From: Streptomyces malachitofuscus
GTDB lineage: Bacteria > Actinomycetota > Actinomycetes > Streptomycetales > Streptomycetaceae
DNA length: 64,000 nt
Assembly: GCF_014650055.1 (NCBI RefSeq)
Contig: NZ_BMUF01000010.1
Location: forward strand, 301,754 to 365,753
Reading direction: 5' to 3'
Position 1 is the first letter of the stretch, and each line of letters opens with the position of its first letter. Below, in pieces: positions 1 to 8,406 of the stretch. The notes under the pieces are model-generated. The model was given only the letters and a program-made list of their open reading frames with translations. It was not told the DNA's origin and searched no databases. The position numbers and the translations under genes were made by a program.

Positions 1-131
1 TGGACGGCGCGGAGTTCTGCAGGCTGGCGGCGGGCCATGTCGCTCCGCGGGAAGCGGCGGCAGGGCAGGTCGGTGACCGCGAGGCGATCAGGGACGTGCT
101 GTTCGCCGCGGCGAGCATGAGCCGTATGTAG
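1..131 (+). CDS. C-terminal end of a DinB/maleylpyruvate-isomerase-like protein (partial)
   Basis: Only the last 42 codons are in the window; the gene starts before base 1 and ends at TAG 129-131. The tail reads GAEFCRLAAGHVAP and ends FAAASMSRM. This resembles the C-terminal segment of actinobacterial mycothiol-dependent maleylpyruvate-isomerase-fold (DinB-like) proteins, where an xxFCRLxxGR stretch followed by a short helix closes the domain. A comparable segment (AIDFCLLVTQRAHRADL) occurs in the gene at 26395-27189. The metal-binding N-terminal domain is not visible, so function cannot be assigned. It converges on purU across an inverted-repeat region. Confidence 0.55.
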   Translation, partial: DGAEFCRLAAGHVAPREAAAGQVGDREAIRDVLFAAASMSRM

Positions 132-314
132 GGGGGTTGCCGTTTCGTCGGCGGCTGCGGGCAGCGGTGGCTGGTCGCGCAGTTCCCCGCGCCCCTGAGG
201 TGGGTTCACTGGACCCACGTGAAAGGGGCGCGGGGCTGTATCGATGTGCGGCTCCGCCGCGTGGGCGCGAACGGCCCCTACCGGCCCGCAGCCGCCGACG
301 AAACGGCAACCCCC
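132..314. repeat. Nested inverted repeat between convergent genes (dispersed Streptomyces element, probable bidirectional terminator)
   Basis: Bases 132-161 and 285-314 are perfect 30-bp inverted repeats. Between them lies a second stem: 185-196 (ccccgcgcccct) pairs with 224-235. Bases 169-196 are a copy of a motif, GGCTGGTCGCGCAGTTCCCC followed by GCGCCCCT, that recurs at 21245-21272 and in both arms of 57997-58174. It fills the space between the convergent partial gene and purU, so it probably terminates both transcripts. I recall similar palindromic elements from other Streptomyces intergenic regions; that part is memory, not shown here. Confidence 0.75.
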
Positions 315-320
315 GACCCC

Positions 321-1202
321 CTAGGCGAACACCACCGTCCTGCGGCCGTTGAGCAGAATCCTCCGCTCCGCATGCCACTTCACCGCCCGCGCCAGCGCCT
401 GGCACTCCACGTCCCGCCCGATCGCGACCAGCCCCTCGGGGGTGACGTCGTGGCCCACCCGTTCGACCTCCTGCTCGATGATCGGGCCCTCGTCGAGGTC
501 GGCGGTGACATAGTGCGCGGTCGCGCCGATGAGCTTCACGCCCCGCATGTGCGCCTGGTGGTACGGCTTCGCGCCCTTGAAGCTCGGCAGGAAGGAGTGG
601 TGGATGTTGATGATCCGCCCGGAGAGCTGCTTGCACAGGTCGTCGGAGAGCACCTGCATGTAGCGGGCGAGGACGACGAGTTCGACCTTCTCCTCGCGCA
701 CGATCTCCAGCAGCCTGGCCTCGGCCTCCGGCTTGCCATCCTTCGGCACCGGAATGTGGTGGAAGGGAATGTTGTACGAAGCCACCAGCTCGGCGAAGTC
801 GGTGTGATTGGACACCACTCCGGCGATCTCCACAGGCAGCGCCCCGGTCCGCGCGCGGAACAGCAGGTCGTTCAGACAGTGCCCGAACCTGCTGACCATG
901 AGCAGGATGCGCATCTTCTCGTCGGCCCGGTTGATCTGCCAGTCCATCTGGAAGGAGTCACCGATCGCGGCGAAGCTCGCCCGCAGCTTCTCCACGGTCA
1001 CCGGGGCGTCCGCGGAGAAGTGGACGCGCATGAAGAACAGTCCCGTGTCGTGGTCACCGAACTGCTGACTGTCCTCGATGTTGCAGCCGGTCATGAACAG
1101 ATAGCTCGACACGGCGTGCACGATGCCCTGTTTGTCGGGGCAGAACAGGGTGAGAACGTACTGGTCGGCCGGGACCGCGGCTCGGGTGGACTGCTCGCTC
1201 AT
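321..1202 (-). CDS. purU: formyltetrahydrofolate deformylase PurU
   Basis: PurU hydrolyses 10-formyl-tetrahydrofolate to formate and tetrahydrofolate in the cytosol, balancing the one-carbon pool. The 293-residue product has the usual family length. An N-terminal ACT domain (about residues 13-95, beginning YVLTLFCPDKQGIVHAVS) is followed by a formyltransferase-fold domain. The catalytic region is clear: NIHHSFLPSFKGAKPYHQA with the active-site histidine, then LDEGPIIEQ with the catalytic aspartate. I chose the ATG at 1202 (MSEQSTRAA); the frame stays open further upstream but that part overlaps the next gene and does not look like PurU. It lies 47 bases downstream of the SCO4402-like gene on the same strand, so the two may be cotranscribed. 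Confidence 0.96.
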   Translation of the reverse strand: MSEQSTRAAVPADQYVLTLFCPDKQGIVHAVSSYLFMTGCNIEDSQQFGDHDTGLFFMRVHFSADAPVTVEKLRASFAAIGDSFQMDWQINRADEKMRILLMVSRFGHCLNDLLFRARTGALPVEIAGVVSNHTDFAELVASYNIPFHHIPVPKDGKPEAEARLLEIVREEKVELVVLARYMQVLSDDLCKQLSGRIINIHHSFLPSFKGAKPYHQAHMRGVKLIGATAHYVTADLDEGPIIEQEVERVGHDVTPEGLVAIGRDVECQALARAVKWHAERRILLNGRRTVVFA

Positions 1203-1249
1203 GCAGAAAAGGGTCCCACACGCGGCATCGCGCCCGGCCGACCGTCCCG

Positions 1250-1696
1250 CTAGGCGGACCGGGTCACGATCCGCAGCACCTCGAGGGTGCTCGGCGGGGC
1301 GTCGGGGTCCTCGCCGTCGCTGGTCGCCATCCGCACATGGGCGTCCCTCGCGGCCCGCACCGCCTCCGGCCATCCCTCGTTCTCGAGGTACGCGGTCACC
1401 GGCGCGTCGGGCCCGACCTGGTGCATGATCCGCAGCACGCGCAGCACCGCGGTGTCGACGAGCGCCGCCTCCTGGGAGTCGCGGAAGATCGTTCCGACGT
1501 ACTTCTCGGCGGACCAGTTGTCCAGCCAGGTGTCCTCGACCAGCCGGTAGACGGCGTCGGTGACGTCCCCGTAGCCGGGCACGCCGGCCAGCCAGACGTC
1601 CCGCTGGAAACCCGGGTCGGAGAGCATGTGCAGCGCGGAGCGCACATTGCTGCGCCAGCGCCACCACGGCATGTCGTTGAGCGGCATGCCGCCCAT
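1250..1696 (-). CDS. SCO4402-like conserved protein
   Basis: A 148-residue soluble protein that I recognise as the uncharacterised actinomycete family usually called SCO4402 family. It is rich in Trp and Arg at its start (MPWWRWRSN) and all-alpha looking, with SALHMLSDPGFQRDVW and YRLVEDTWLDNWSAEKYVG as conserved blocks. No signal peptide or membrane segment is visible. Two ATGs are possible, at 1696 and 1687 (MPLNDMPWW); neither has a convincing ribosome-binding site, and I give the longer. It precedes purU on the same strand, an association I believe is conserved in Streptomyces. Function is unknown. Confidence 0.8.
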   Translation of the reverse strand: MGGMPLNDMPWWRWRSNVRSALHMLSDPGFQRDVWLAGVPGYGDVTDAVYRLVEDTWLDNWSAEKYVGTIFRDSQEAALVDTAVLRVLRIMHQVGPDAPVTAYLENEGWPEAVRAARDAHVRMATSDGEDPDAPPSTLEVLRIVTRSA

Positions 1697-1868
1697 GGTG
1701 GAGGAGCGACGGCCGCGACGGGAAGAGTTCTCCGAACCTTGCACGGTCGTCGATCGTACGTTTCCGTGTCCCACGGGTGGCAGGGGACCCCGCAATTCAC
1801 CTCCCCGTCACCATGCGTTGACCCAAGGTCACTCCATGGTTGGCCGTGTGACGGAATCGTGCGGGAGC

Positions 1869-3176
1869 ATGACCGGCAGGCGACAGACCCGCAGCACCTT
1901 CCTCCCCCGCCTCCTCACCCGGCCCGTCCGGGCCGGCGCCCTGACCGCGGGCGCCCTGGCGGCGTGCGCGTCGCTCGCCGCCGGGTGCGGGATCGTCCCC
2001 GGTGCCACGGGGGGCTCCGGGGACGACACCATCACCGTGATGACCTGGGCGCCCGAGAACACCGACGCCACCAACAAGCCCGGAATGCCCGCGTTCGCCC
2101 AGGCGTACGCCCGCTGGATCAACGCTCAGGGCGGTATCGACGGGCGCCGGCTGAACGTGCTGACCTGCAACGAGAGGAACGACGCCGTGACCGCCTCGCG
2201 GTGCGCCCGGCGCGCCGTCGAGGAGAAGGCCGTCGCGGTCGTCGGCTCCTACAGCCAGTACGCCGACGCCTTCCTGCCCACCCTGGAGGGCGCCGGCATC
2301 CCGTACATCGGCGGCTACGGCATCACCAACGACGAGTTCACCAGCCCCCTGTCCTACCCCGTCAACGGCGGCCAGCCGGCGCTGCTGGCCGGGCTGGGCC
2401 GCACCCTCGCCGACACCTGCGGTCCGGTCACCCTGATCCGGCCCGACAGCATCGCGGGCGACCAGCTGCCCCCGCTGCTCGACTCGGGTCTGCGGGCGGG
2501 CGGGCACGAGTCCACCGGCGACCAGCGCGCCGCGGAGAGCGCCACCTCCTACCAGCACCAGGTGGACCGTGCCCTGCGGCGGGCGACCGCCACCCCCGGC
2601 GAGCAGGGCTGTGTCGTACCCGCGCTCGGTGACCGCACGGGTATCTTCATGGACTCCTTCCGCCGGGCCCGCGCCGACCATCCCGACGTGCGCACGGCGA
2701 CCGTGCTGGGCAGCGTCGACCAGACGACCGTCGACGCGTCCGGCGGGGCGTCGGGGCCCTACGAGGGCTCCTACGTCACCGGCTGGTACCCGGCGGCGAG
2801 CGACGCCCGCTGGAACGGGATGAAGAAGGTGATCAAGCAGGAGGCGTTCGGCGACAACCGGATCGACCCGGCCGACGCCGGGGTGCAGACCACGTGGATC
2901 GCCTACACCGTGTTCCGTCAGGCCGTCGAGTCGCTCGGCGACGGCGCGGTGACCGCCGACACGGTCAGCGGGGCGCTGGACGGCGGGCTGAAGGCCGACA
3001 CGGGCGGGCTCACGCCCACCCTGCAGTGGAAGTTCCAGGACGAGCTCGCCGCCGTCGGCTTCCCCCGGCTGGTCAACGCGCACGTGACCCTGCAGGTGGT
3101 CGAGAACGGCCGGCTGATCGCGGCCCGCAAGGGCTTCACCGATGTGACGAAGACCCTGCGGAACGCGGACCTGTGA
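1869..3176 (+). CDS. substrate-binding lipoprotein, branched-chain amino-acid (LivJ-like) type
   Basis: This 435-residue protein starts with an Arg-rich twin-arginine-like N-region (MTGRRQTRSTFLPRLL), a hydrophobic stretch and a lipobox, SLAAGC, so it is probably a lipoprotein anchored outside the membrane. The mature part has the periplasmic-binding-protein type I fold of Leu/Ile/Val receptors: YARWINAQGGIDGRRLNVL and CARRAVEEKAVAVVGSYSQY are typical. No permease or ATPase gene is adjacent, so it is an orphan receptor, either served by a distant transporter or acting as a sensor. I chose the ATG at 1869 because GGGAG lies just upstream; a GTG at 1851 is an alternative. The ligand cannot be read from sequence. 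Confidence 0.88.
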   Translation: MTGRRQTRSTFLPRLLTRPVRAGALTAGALAACASLAAGCGIVPGATGGSGDDTITVMTWAPENTDATNKPGMPAFAQAYARWINAQGGIDGRRLNVLTCNERNDAVTASRCARRAVEEKAVAVVGSYSQYADAFLPTLEGAGIPYIGGYGITNDEFTSPLSYPVNGGQPALLAGLGRTLADTCGPVTLIRPDSIAGDQLPPLLDSGLRAGGHESTGDQRAAESATSYQHQVDRALRRATATPGEQGCVVPALGDRTGIFMDSFRRARADHPDVRTATVLGSVDQTTVDASGGASGPYEGSYVTGWYPAASDARWNGMKKVIKQEAFGDNRIDPADAGVQTTWIAYTVFRQAVESLGDGAVTADTVSGALDGGLKADTGGLTPTLQWKFQDELAAVGFPRLVNAHVTLQVVENGRLIAARKGFTDVTKTLRNADL

Positions 3177-3182
3177 CGCCCT

Positions 3183-3200
3183 CCGGCCCTCCGGGGCCGG
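3183..3200. terminator. hairpin between convergent genes
   Basis: CCGGCCC at 3183-3189 pairs with GGGCCGG at 3194-3200 around a four-base loop, ending exactly at the stop codon of the minus-strand gene. It lies between two convergent genes with 24 bases between them and could terminate the lipoprotein transcript. There is no U-tract, as is usual at this G+C. Confidence 0.5.
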
Positions 3201-5048
3201 TCAGAGCTGGGTCGGCTGCCGTTCGGTCAGGCCGTACTGCTTGGCGATCGCGTTCCACAGCTGCGCCGCCTTGCCCTTCTCCGTGGTCGCGGTGCCGCTG
3301 TCCCGGTTGCCCGCCTGGGTCTGCTTGGTCGCGCGGGCCTGACCCTTCTTGCAGAACTTGCCCTTGGCACCGGCCACCTGGTCGGCCCAGGCCGCGTAGT
3401 GGTTGTCGGCCGAGGCGGACGCCTGCCACGCCTTGGTGAGCGCGCTGGTCAGGGCCTGGTGGTCCGGCAGCTTGTCCACGGAGAGGGCGGAGAGGTCGGT
3501 CACCAGCCGGCTGCGCTGCCCGGCCGCGTCCCGCAGGTCCTTGGCGGCCGCGCCGAGGTCGCGGCAGGCCTTCACATCGGCGACCGCGTTGATCACGGCG
3601 GTGCGGCTGTCACCGCTGTCGGCCAGCAGCTTGTCCAGCTCCACGGCCTGCTCACGGGCGGGGTCCACGGACGGCGAGGGGGACGCCTCCTCGGTCGCGG
3701 GCGCGGTGGCGGACACGGTCTGGTTGCCGCTGTCGTCGTCCTCACCGCCGCCGCTGCCGAGCAGGGCACCCGCGCCGACGCCGAGGACGGCGATGCCGAT
3801 GCCCACCGCCGCGATGACCGGTATGCGGGTGCCGGAACCGCCGCCGCGTCCGCTCCTGCCGCTGCCGGCCGGTGCGGCCGCACGCGGGGCGGGTGCGGCC
3901 GGCGCGGGCCCGCCGTACTCCACGCGCGGAAGCTGCTGGGTGGATCCGGCCGGGCCGCCGTCGTCGCTGCGGAAGAGGTTGTCGAACTCGGCCGGGGGCT
4001 GCCGGTTGCCCTCCCCGGGCGGCGGGGCGGGGGCGCCGTACGGCTGCCCGGTAACGGGGGCGATGTACTGCGTGGCCTCGGCGTCCGGGTTGCCCGCGCC
4101 GGGTGCGTTCTGCGGAGGGAGCCCCAGGTACCGGGTGGCCTCGGAGTCGTGCGTGGCGGGCATCTCGGGCGGCAGCGCGCCCGGGCCCACCGGGGGTATG
4201 TACTGCGTCGCCCCCTCGTCGGCGCCGCCCGCGGGCACCGGCGGCAGGAACTGGGTGGCCCCCTCCGGCCCGTCGGGCGCGCCACCGGCCGGGAAGCCGT
4301 ACGCGTGCGGGGCGGGAGCGCCGTGTCCGGCGGCGTGCGCGCCCTGGCCGGACTGGCCGGCGCCAGGCGGCAGCGGGGCCGACGCGCCGTGCCCGCCGGG
4401 CTGAGCCCCGTACCCGGCGCCGGAGCCGTACGGCGGGTGCCCGCCGTGCCCGGCCGACGCGTCCGCGCCGTACGAGCCGCCGGACCCCTGCCCGGCCGAC
4501 GAGGGACCGGGGCCGTACGCACCGCCCGCACCGTGCCCGGGGGACGGGGCATCGGCGCCGTACGGGCCTCCGGAACCGTGCCTGGCGGACGAGGCATCGG
4601 CGCCGTACGCACCGCCCGCGCCGTGTCCGGCGGACGAGGGGTCCGCGCCCGGGTGGGTGCCGTAGCCCGGGTCGGGCCGGGCCGGAGCGTTCTCGGGCGG
4701 CAGCGGGCCGGGGCCCTGGGCGCCGCCCAGGGGAGCGTTCCGGTCGTCCCAGGAGGATCCCTCGGGCGCACCCCACTGGCCGCCGTCGGACGGTGACGTC
4801 CAGTCCTGGCCCGCCGGCGGTCCCGGGTTCTGCTGGTCGGGGCCCCACGGCGTGCCCCAGGTCTGACCGCCGGGCGGGGCCGAGGCGGGGAAACCTCCGG
4901 CGGAGGGCCGGCCCTCCGCGCCGCCGCCCGGCGCGACCGGTCCGGCCGTCATGCCCGGCAGCAGGGGCTCACCACCGTCGGAGGGCAGCACGATGCCTTC
5001 GCGCGCGGGGCGCGCCGAGGGCTCCTCGCCCTGTCCACTCTGCGTCAC
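3201..5048 (-). CDS. Pro/Gly-rich single-pass membrane protein with tandem repeats and an extracellular C-terminal domain
   Basis: About 615 residues in three parts. The first ~400 residues are a disordered, presumably cytoplasmic, Pro/Gly/Ala-rich region. It contains imperfect tandem repeats of the kind AGHGAGGAYGADASSARH (roughly residues 140-215), then four threonine motifs (GATQFLPP, GATQYIPP, EATRYLGLPP, EATQYIAP; about residues 260-330). One membrane helix follows near residues 409-432 (VIAAVGIGIAVLGVGAGALL). The exported C-terminal ~180 residues are helical and contain a conserved Cys pair (KACRDL, KGKFCKKG) and the ending LWNAIAKQYGLTERQ. The GTG start at 5048 follows AGGAG. It looks like a Streptomyces envelope protein; function unknown. 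The threonine motifs could be kinase or FHA-docking sites, which is inference. Confidence 0.82.
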   Translation of the reverse strand: MTQSGQGEEPSARPAREGIVLPSDGGEPLLPGMTAGPVAPGGGAEGRPSAGGFPASAPPGGQTWGTPWGPDQQNPGPPAGQDWTSPSDGGQWGAPEGSSWDDRNAPLGGAQGPGPLPPENAPARPDPGYGTHPGADPSSAGHGAGGAYGADASSARHGSGGPYGADAPSPGHGAGGAYGPGPSSAGQGSGGSYGADASAGHGGHPPYGSGAGYGAQPGGHGASAPLPPGAGQSGQGAHAAGHGAPAPHAYGFPAGGAPDGPEGATQFLPPVPAGGADEGATQYIPPVGPGALPPEMPATHDSEATRYLGLPPQNAPGAGNPDAEATQYIAPVTGQPYGAPAPPPGEGNRQPPAEFDNLFRSDDGGPAGSTQQLPRVEYGGPAPAAPAPRAAAPAGSGRSGRGGGSGTRIPVIAAVGIGIAVLGVGAGALLGSGGGEDDDSGNQTVSATAPATEEASPSPSVDPAREQAVELDKLLADSGDSRTAVINAVADVKACRDLGAAAKDLRDAAGQRSRLVTDLSALSVDKLPDHQALTSALTKAWQASASADNHYAAWADQVAGAKGKFCKKGQARATKQTQAGNRDSGTATTEKGKAAQLWNAIAKQYGLTERQPTQL

Positions 5049-5226
5049 CGGGACTCCTACCAATGGGGGACCTTGTGAATCGTCGGCTCACGCTACCGGG
5101 TCCCCGGAGCCCGGTGCCACGCAGCACAGAACCCGACCTCATGCCCTGTGAGCGCGGTAACAAAACCAGGTCACCGCACGCTGATTACGTCACCTCCTCC
5201 CCCGTCGTCCCGACCGCTCACCGGCG

Positions 5227-6612
5227 TCACGCCGCCGCCTGGAGCTCCATGCGCGCCCCGAACTCCCGTACCACCGGCTCCTCCCGGTACGGCTCCAGAC
5301 GCTGCTGGAGGTCCTCCAGATACTCCGCACCCCGGTTGGACCGGAGCCCGTGGAGCAGCCCGGCCGCCTTCAGGCCCGTGCTGCAGGCCTGTTCGATCTC
5401 GCGCTGCTGCACCTGGGCCGTGGCCAGCAGCACATAGCCGATCGCCCTCCGCCGGGCCCGCGACTCGGGATGCCCCTCCAGGGACTGGCGGGCGCACCGC
5501 CCGGCGGCCTCGGCCTGTCCGAGGTCCCGGTGGCAGTGCGCCAACTCGTCGGCCAGATACGCCTCGTCGAAGTGCGCGATCCACACCGGGTCGTCGCCGG
5601 AGGCGGGATCGGCGGCCTCCATGGCGCCCACGGCCCGCCCCGCCGCCGCCTGCGCGGCGTGCGCGTCGCCCATCAGCGCGTGCCCCCGCGCCTCCGCCGC
5701 GAGGAACATCGACTCCGCGCGGGGCGTCACGCGCCCCCGCGCGCCCTCCTGCGCCGCCCGCGCCAACTGCGCGATCTCGCGCGGGTTCCCGAGCTGCGCG
5801 GCGAGATGGCTCATGGAGGCAGCGAGCACATACCCGCCGTAACCGCGGTCACCCGCCGCCTGCGCCAGCCGCAGCGCCTGGATGTAGTAGCGCTGCGCGA
5901 GGCCCGGCTGCCCGGTGTCCACGGCCATGTACCCGGCCAGTTCGGTCAGCCGCGCGACCGCGGCGAACAGGTCCCGGCCCACGGCCTCCCGGTACGAACC
6001 CGCCAGCATTCCCGAGACGACGCTGTTGAGGTAGTGCACCACGACCGGGCGCACATGCCCGCTGCCGTACTGGTGGTCCAGGTCGACCAGCGCCTGCGTC
6101 ATCGACCGCACCGCCGCGACGTCGGACTGGCCCACGCGCGGGCCCGCGGAACGCGCCACCTGCCCGTCCGGGCCGGAGATCAGCCAGTCGCGGCTCGGCT
6201 CCACCAGCGCGGACGCCGCCACGGAGGAGCCGGACAGGAAATCCCGCCGCCCCACGTCGCTGCGCCACAGCTCGCAGACCTGCTCGATGGCCCCCAGTAC
6301 CGTCGGCGAGAACTGGAGACCGACACCCGACGCGAGGTTCTTGCCGTTGGCCATGCCGATCTCGTCGATCGTGACCGTACGGCCCAGCTTGCGGCCCAGG
6401 GCCTCCGCGATGATCGCCGGTGCCCGGCCCCGCGGCTGCTGTCCGCGCAGCCAGCGCGCCACCGACGTCTTGTCGTAGCGCAGATCGAGGCCGTGCTCGG
6501 CCCCGCACATGTTGACCCTGCGGGCCAGTCCGGCGTTGGAGCATCCGGCTTCCTGGATGAGCGCCTGCAGCCGTTCGTTCGGCTGCCGCGCGACGAGAGG
6601 CCTTGCGGCCAT
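5227..6612 (-). CDS. NsdA-like transcriptional regulator with TPR-like helices
   Basis: A 461-residue cytosolic protein. Residues 10-90 resemble a helix-turn-helix/DNA-binding module (ERLQALIQEAGCSNAGLARR, then SVARWLRGQQPRGRAPAII). The remainder is a long array of helical repeats with tetratricopeptide character (YYIQALRLAQAAGDRGYGGY, then SHLAAQLGNPREIAQLARAA). This architecture matches the Streptomyces family containing NsdA, a negative regulator of sporulation and antibiotic production in S. coelicolor. It is a paralogue-level match, not a claim that this is nsdA itself. The ATG at 6612 is preceded by a G-rich ribosome-binding site seven bases away. It diverges from the prim-pol-like gene across 312 bases. 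Confidence 0.85.
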   Translation of the reverse strand: MAARPLVARQPNERLQALIQEAGCSNAGLARRVNMCGAEHGLDLRYDKTSVARWLRGQQPRGRAPAIIAEALGRKLGRTVTIDEIGMANGKNLASGVGLQFSPTVLGAIEQVCELWRSDVGRRDFLSGSSVAASALVEPSRDWLISGPDGQVARSAGPRVGQSDVAAVRSMTQALVDLDHQYGSGHVRPVVVHYLNSVVSGMLAGSYREAVGRDLFAAVARLTELAGYMAVDTGQPGLAQRYYIQALRLAQAAGDRGYGGYVLAASMSHLAAQLGNPREIAQLARAAQEGARGRVTPRAESMFLAAEARGHALMGDAHAAQAAAGRAVGAMEAADPASGDDPVWIAHFDEAYLADELAHCHRDLGQAEAAGRCARQSLEGHPESRARRRAIGYVLLATAQVQQREIEQACSTGLKAAGLLHGLRSNRGAEYLEDLQQRLEPYREEPVVREFGARMELQAAA

Positions 6613-6924
6613 GGCGTACCCCCTGAGGCTGCGGTGCCTGCCCACGCACCGGGTTGACGTTCTTCCGCGGCCGTACTTCTCACGTCCCGGCGAGAACCGG
6701 CCGTGAAGATCAATGCCCCGCCGCAGTGCCGACAATGCGAAGCATGTGAGGATTGCCGGGGTAACGGCTGTTGCCGGCCCCTCTCCTGGCTACCCATGCG
6801 CGGACGTGGATCCTCCCGCGCGCCCCCGCGGATGCACCCATGCGCCCCGGAGACGGAACCGATGCTCCTCCCCCGCGCACACGGGCGGGCGTAACCCCTG
6901 GTGACGGCCGTAGTTGTGTTCATC
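6613..6924. other. divergent intergenic region
   Basis: About 310 bases separate the NsdA-like gene (minus) from the prim-pol-like gene (plus) and must hold both promoters. I see no convincing -35/-10 pair with a 16-18-base spacer, no palindrome longer than six bases and no plausible small gene. Confidence 0.5.
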
Positions 6925-7578
6925 GTGGAAGAGACGATCGCGGCCGCCGACGCCGTACAGATCCCGAAGCAGCGCGGGGAATCGCTGCTGGACACCGCCG
7001 TTCGCTACGCGGAGGAACGGCACTGGGACGTGTTCCCGGGCACCTGGCCGGAGGTCGTGGACGGGGTGCACGGGTGCTCGTGCGGTGACGCGGCGTGCCC
7101 GGCCCCCGGCGCGCACCCGGCGCGCCCGGACTGGGCGGCCCAGGCGACCGGCAGCGCCACCGTCGCCCGGCGGATGTGGCAGAAGCAGCCGGCCGCCTCG
7201 ATCCTGCTGCCCACCGGGCGGACCTTCGACGCGATCTCCGTGCCCGAGACGGCCGGCTTCCTGGCGCTCGCGCGGATGGAGCGGATGGAGCTGACGCTGG
7301 GTCCCGTGACGCTCACACCGGACCGGCGGATGGAGTTCTTCGTGCTGCCGGGGGCGGCGGCGAAGGTTCCCGACCTGGTGCGCAAGCTGGGGTGGACGGT
7401 GGCGTCGCTGGACCTGACGGTCCTCGGGGAGGGCGCGTACGTGGCCGCGCCGCCCACGCGGTTCGGATGCCGCGGGGCCGTGCAGTGGGCCTGCCGGCCC
7501 ACCCCGGCCAACCGATGGCTGCCGGACGCCGAGGAGTTGGTGTCGCCGCTGGCCTACGCGTGCGGCAGGGACCGGTAG
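6925..7578 (+). CDS. bifunctional DNA primase/polymerase (prim-pol)-like domain protein
   Basis: A 217-residue protein matching the short Streptomyces proteins annotated as prim-pol N-terminal domain proteins. Visible blocks are AVRYAEERHWDVFPGTW, then a Cys-rich stretch (GCSCGDAACPAPGAHP), then ASILLPTGRTFDAISVPE and YVAAPPTRF. The Cys/His cluster resembles that of archaeo-eukaryotic primase-fold proteins, but I cannot identify the full DhD catalytic set and enzymatic activity is doubtful. I chose the GTG at 6925 (then EETIAAAD) because related proteins, as I recall, begin MEETI; a GTG at 6901 gives eight more residues. It is 54 bases upstream of the ABC transporter and may share its transcript. 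Confidence 0.72.
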   Translation: MEETIAAADAVQIPKQRGESLLDTAVRYAEERHWDVFPGTWPEVVDGVHGCSCGDAACPAPGAHPARPDWAAQATGSATVARRMWQKQPAASILLPTGRTFDAISVPETAGFLALARMERMELTLGPVTLTPDRRMEFFVLPGAAAKVPDLVRKLGWTVASLDLTVLGEGAYVAAPPTRFGCRGAVQWACRPTPANRWLPDAEELVSPLAYACGRDR

Positions 7579-7632
7579 GGGCGGCGCGCCCGCCGACGTG
7601 CCCTACGCTTCCAGCCGGCGGAGGGAGTCGTC

Positions 7633-8406
7633 GTGGGAACTGTCGCCGTACGTGTGCAGGGGCTCTGGAAGCGGTTCGGGCAGCAGGTCGCCGTGGGCGG
7701 GATCGATCTGGAGCTGCCCGCCGGGCGGTTCATCGGGCTGGTCGGCCCCAACGGCGCGGGGAAGACCACCACGTTGTCCATGGTGACCGGACTGCTGCGG
7801 CCGGATCAGGGAACCGTCGAGGTCGTCGGGCACGACGTGTGGCGGGACCCGGTCGAGGTCAAGGCCCGGATCGGGGTCCTGCCGGAGGGTCTGCGGCTCT
7901 TCGAGCGGCTGTCGGGGCGTGAACTGCTCGCCTACACGGGGCGGCTGCGGGGGCTGCCCGGTGACGAGGTCGACCGGCGCGCCACCCAGCTGCTGGACGT
8001 CCTCGACCTCGCCGGTGCCCAGCACAAGCTCGTCGTCGACTACTCGACCGGCATGCGCAAGAAGGCCGGCCTCGCCGCCGCCCTGCTGCACAACCCCGAA
8101 GTCCTCTTCCTGGACGAGCCGTTCGAGGGCGTCGACCCGGTCTCCGCGCAGACCATCCGGGGCGTGCTGGAGCGGTACACGGCGTCCGGCGCCACGGTCG
8201 TGTTCTCCTCCCACGTCATGGAGCTCGTCGAGTCGCTGTGCGACTGGGTGGCGGTGATGGCCGCGGGCCGCATCCGCGCCCACGGCCCCCTCGCCGAGGT
8301 GCGCGGTGACGCGCCCTCGCTCCAGCGGGCGTTCCTGGAACTCGTCGGCGCCGACAGCCGCGACGCCGGCTCCGGCCTCGACTGGCTGGGCGGTGGCTCC
8401 CGGTGA
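7633..8406 (+). CDS. ABC transporter ATP-binding protein
   Basis: A 257-residue cytoplasmic ATPase of the ABC-2 exporter class. Walker A is GPNGAGKTTT (about residues 37-46), the signature is YSTGMRKKAGLA, Walker B is VLFLDEPFEGVD and the H-loop lies in FSSHVMELVE. The signature has T in place of the usual second G (STGMRKK), as in related actinobacterial exporters. GTG 7633 has a GGAGGG ribosome-binding site. Its stop overlaps the start of the permease gene by four bases, so the two are translationally coupled. The substrate is unknown. Confidence 0.93.
   Translation: MGTVAVRVQGLWKRFGQQVAVGGIDLELPAGRFIGLVGPNGAGKTTTLSMVTGLLRPDQGTVEVVGHDVWRDPVEVKARIGVLPEGLRLFERLSGRELLAYTGRLRGLPGDEVDRRATQLLDVLDLAGAQHKLVVDYSTGMRKKAGLAAALLHNPEVLFLDEPFEGVDPVSAQTIRGVLERYTASGATVVFSSHVMELVESLCDWVAVMAAGRIRAHGPLAEVRGDAPSLQRAFLELVGADSRDAGSGLDWLGGGSR

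Noticed and set aside
321..1667. A long minus-strand frame running through purU and the SCO4402-like gene
   Set aside because: The upstream half lies over the neighbouring gene in another frame and has no family match; PurU begins at 1202 with its ACT domain.
4430..4680. Repeated GCC-rich units in the 3201-5048 gene as a CRISPR or satellite array
   Set aside because: The units are in frame and encode Gly/Ala/His repeats inside a single ORF; no spacers or conserved DNA repeat exists.
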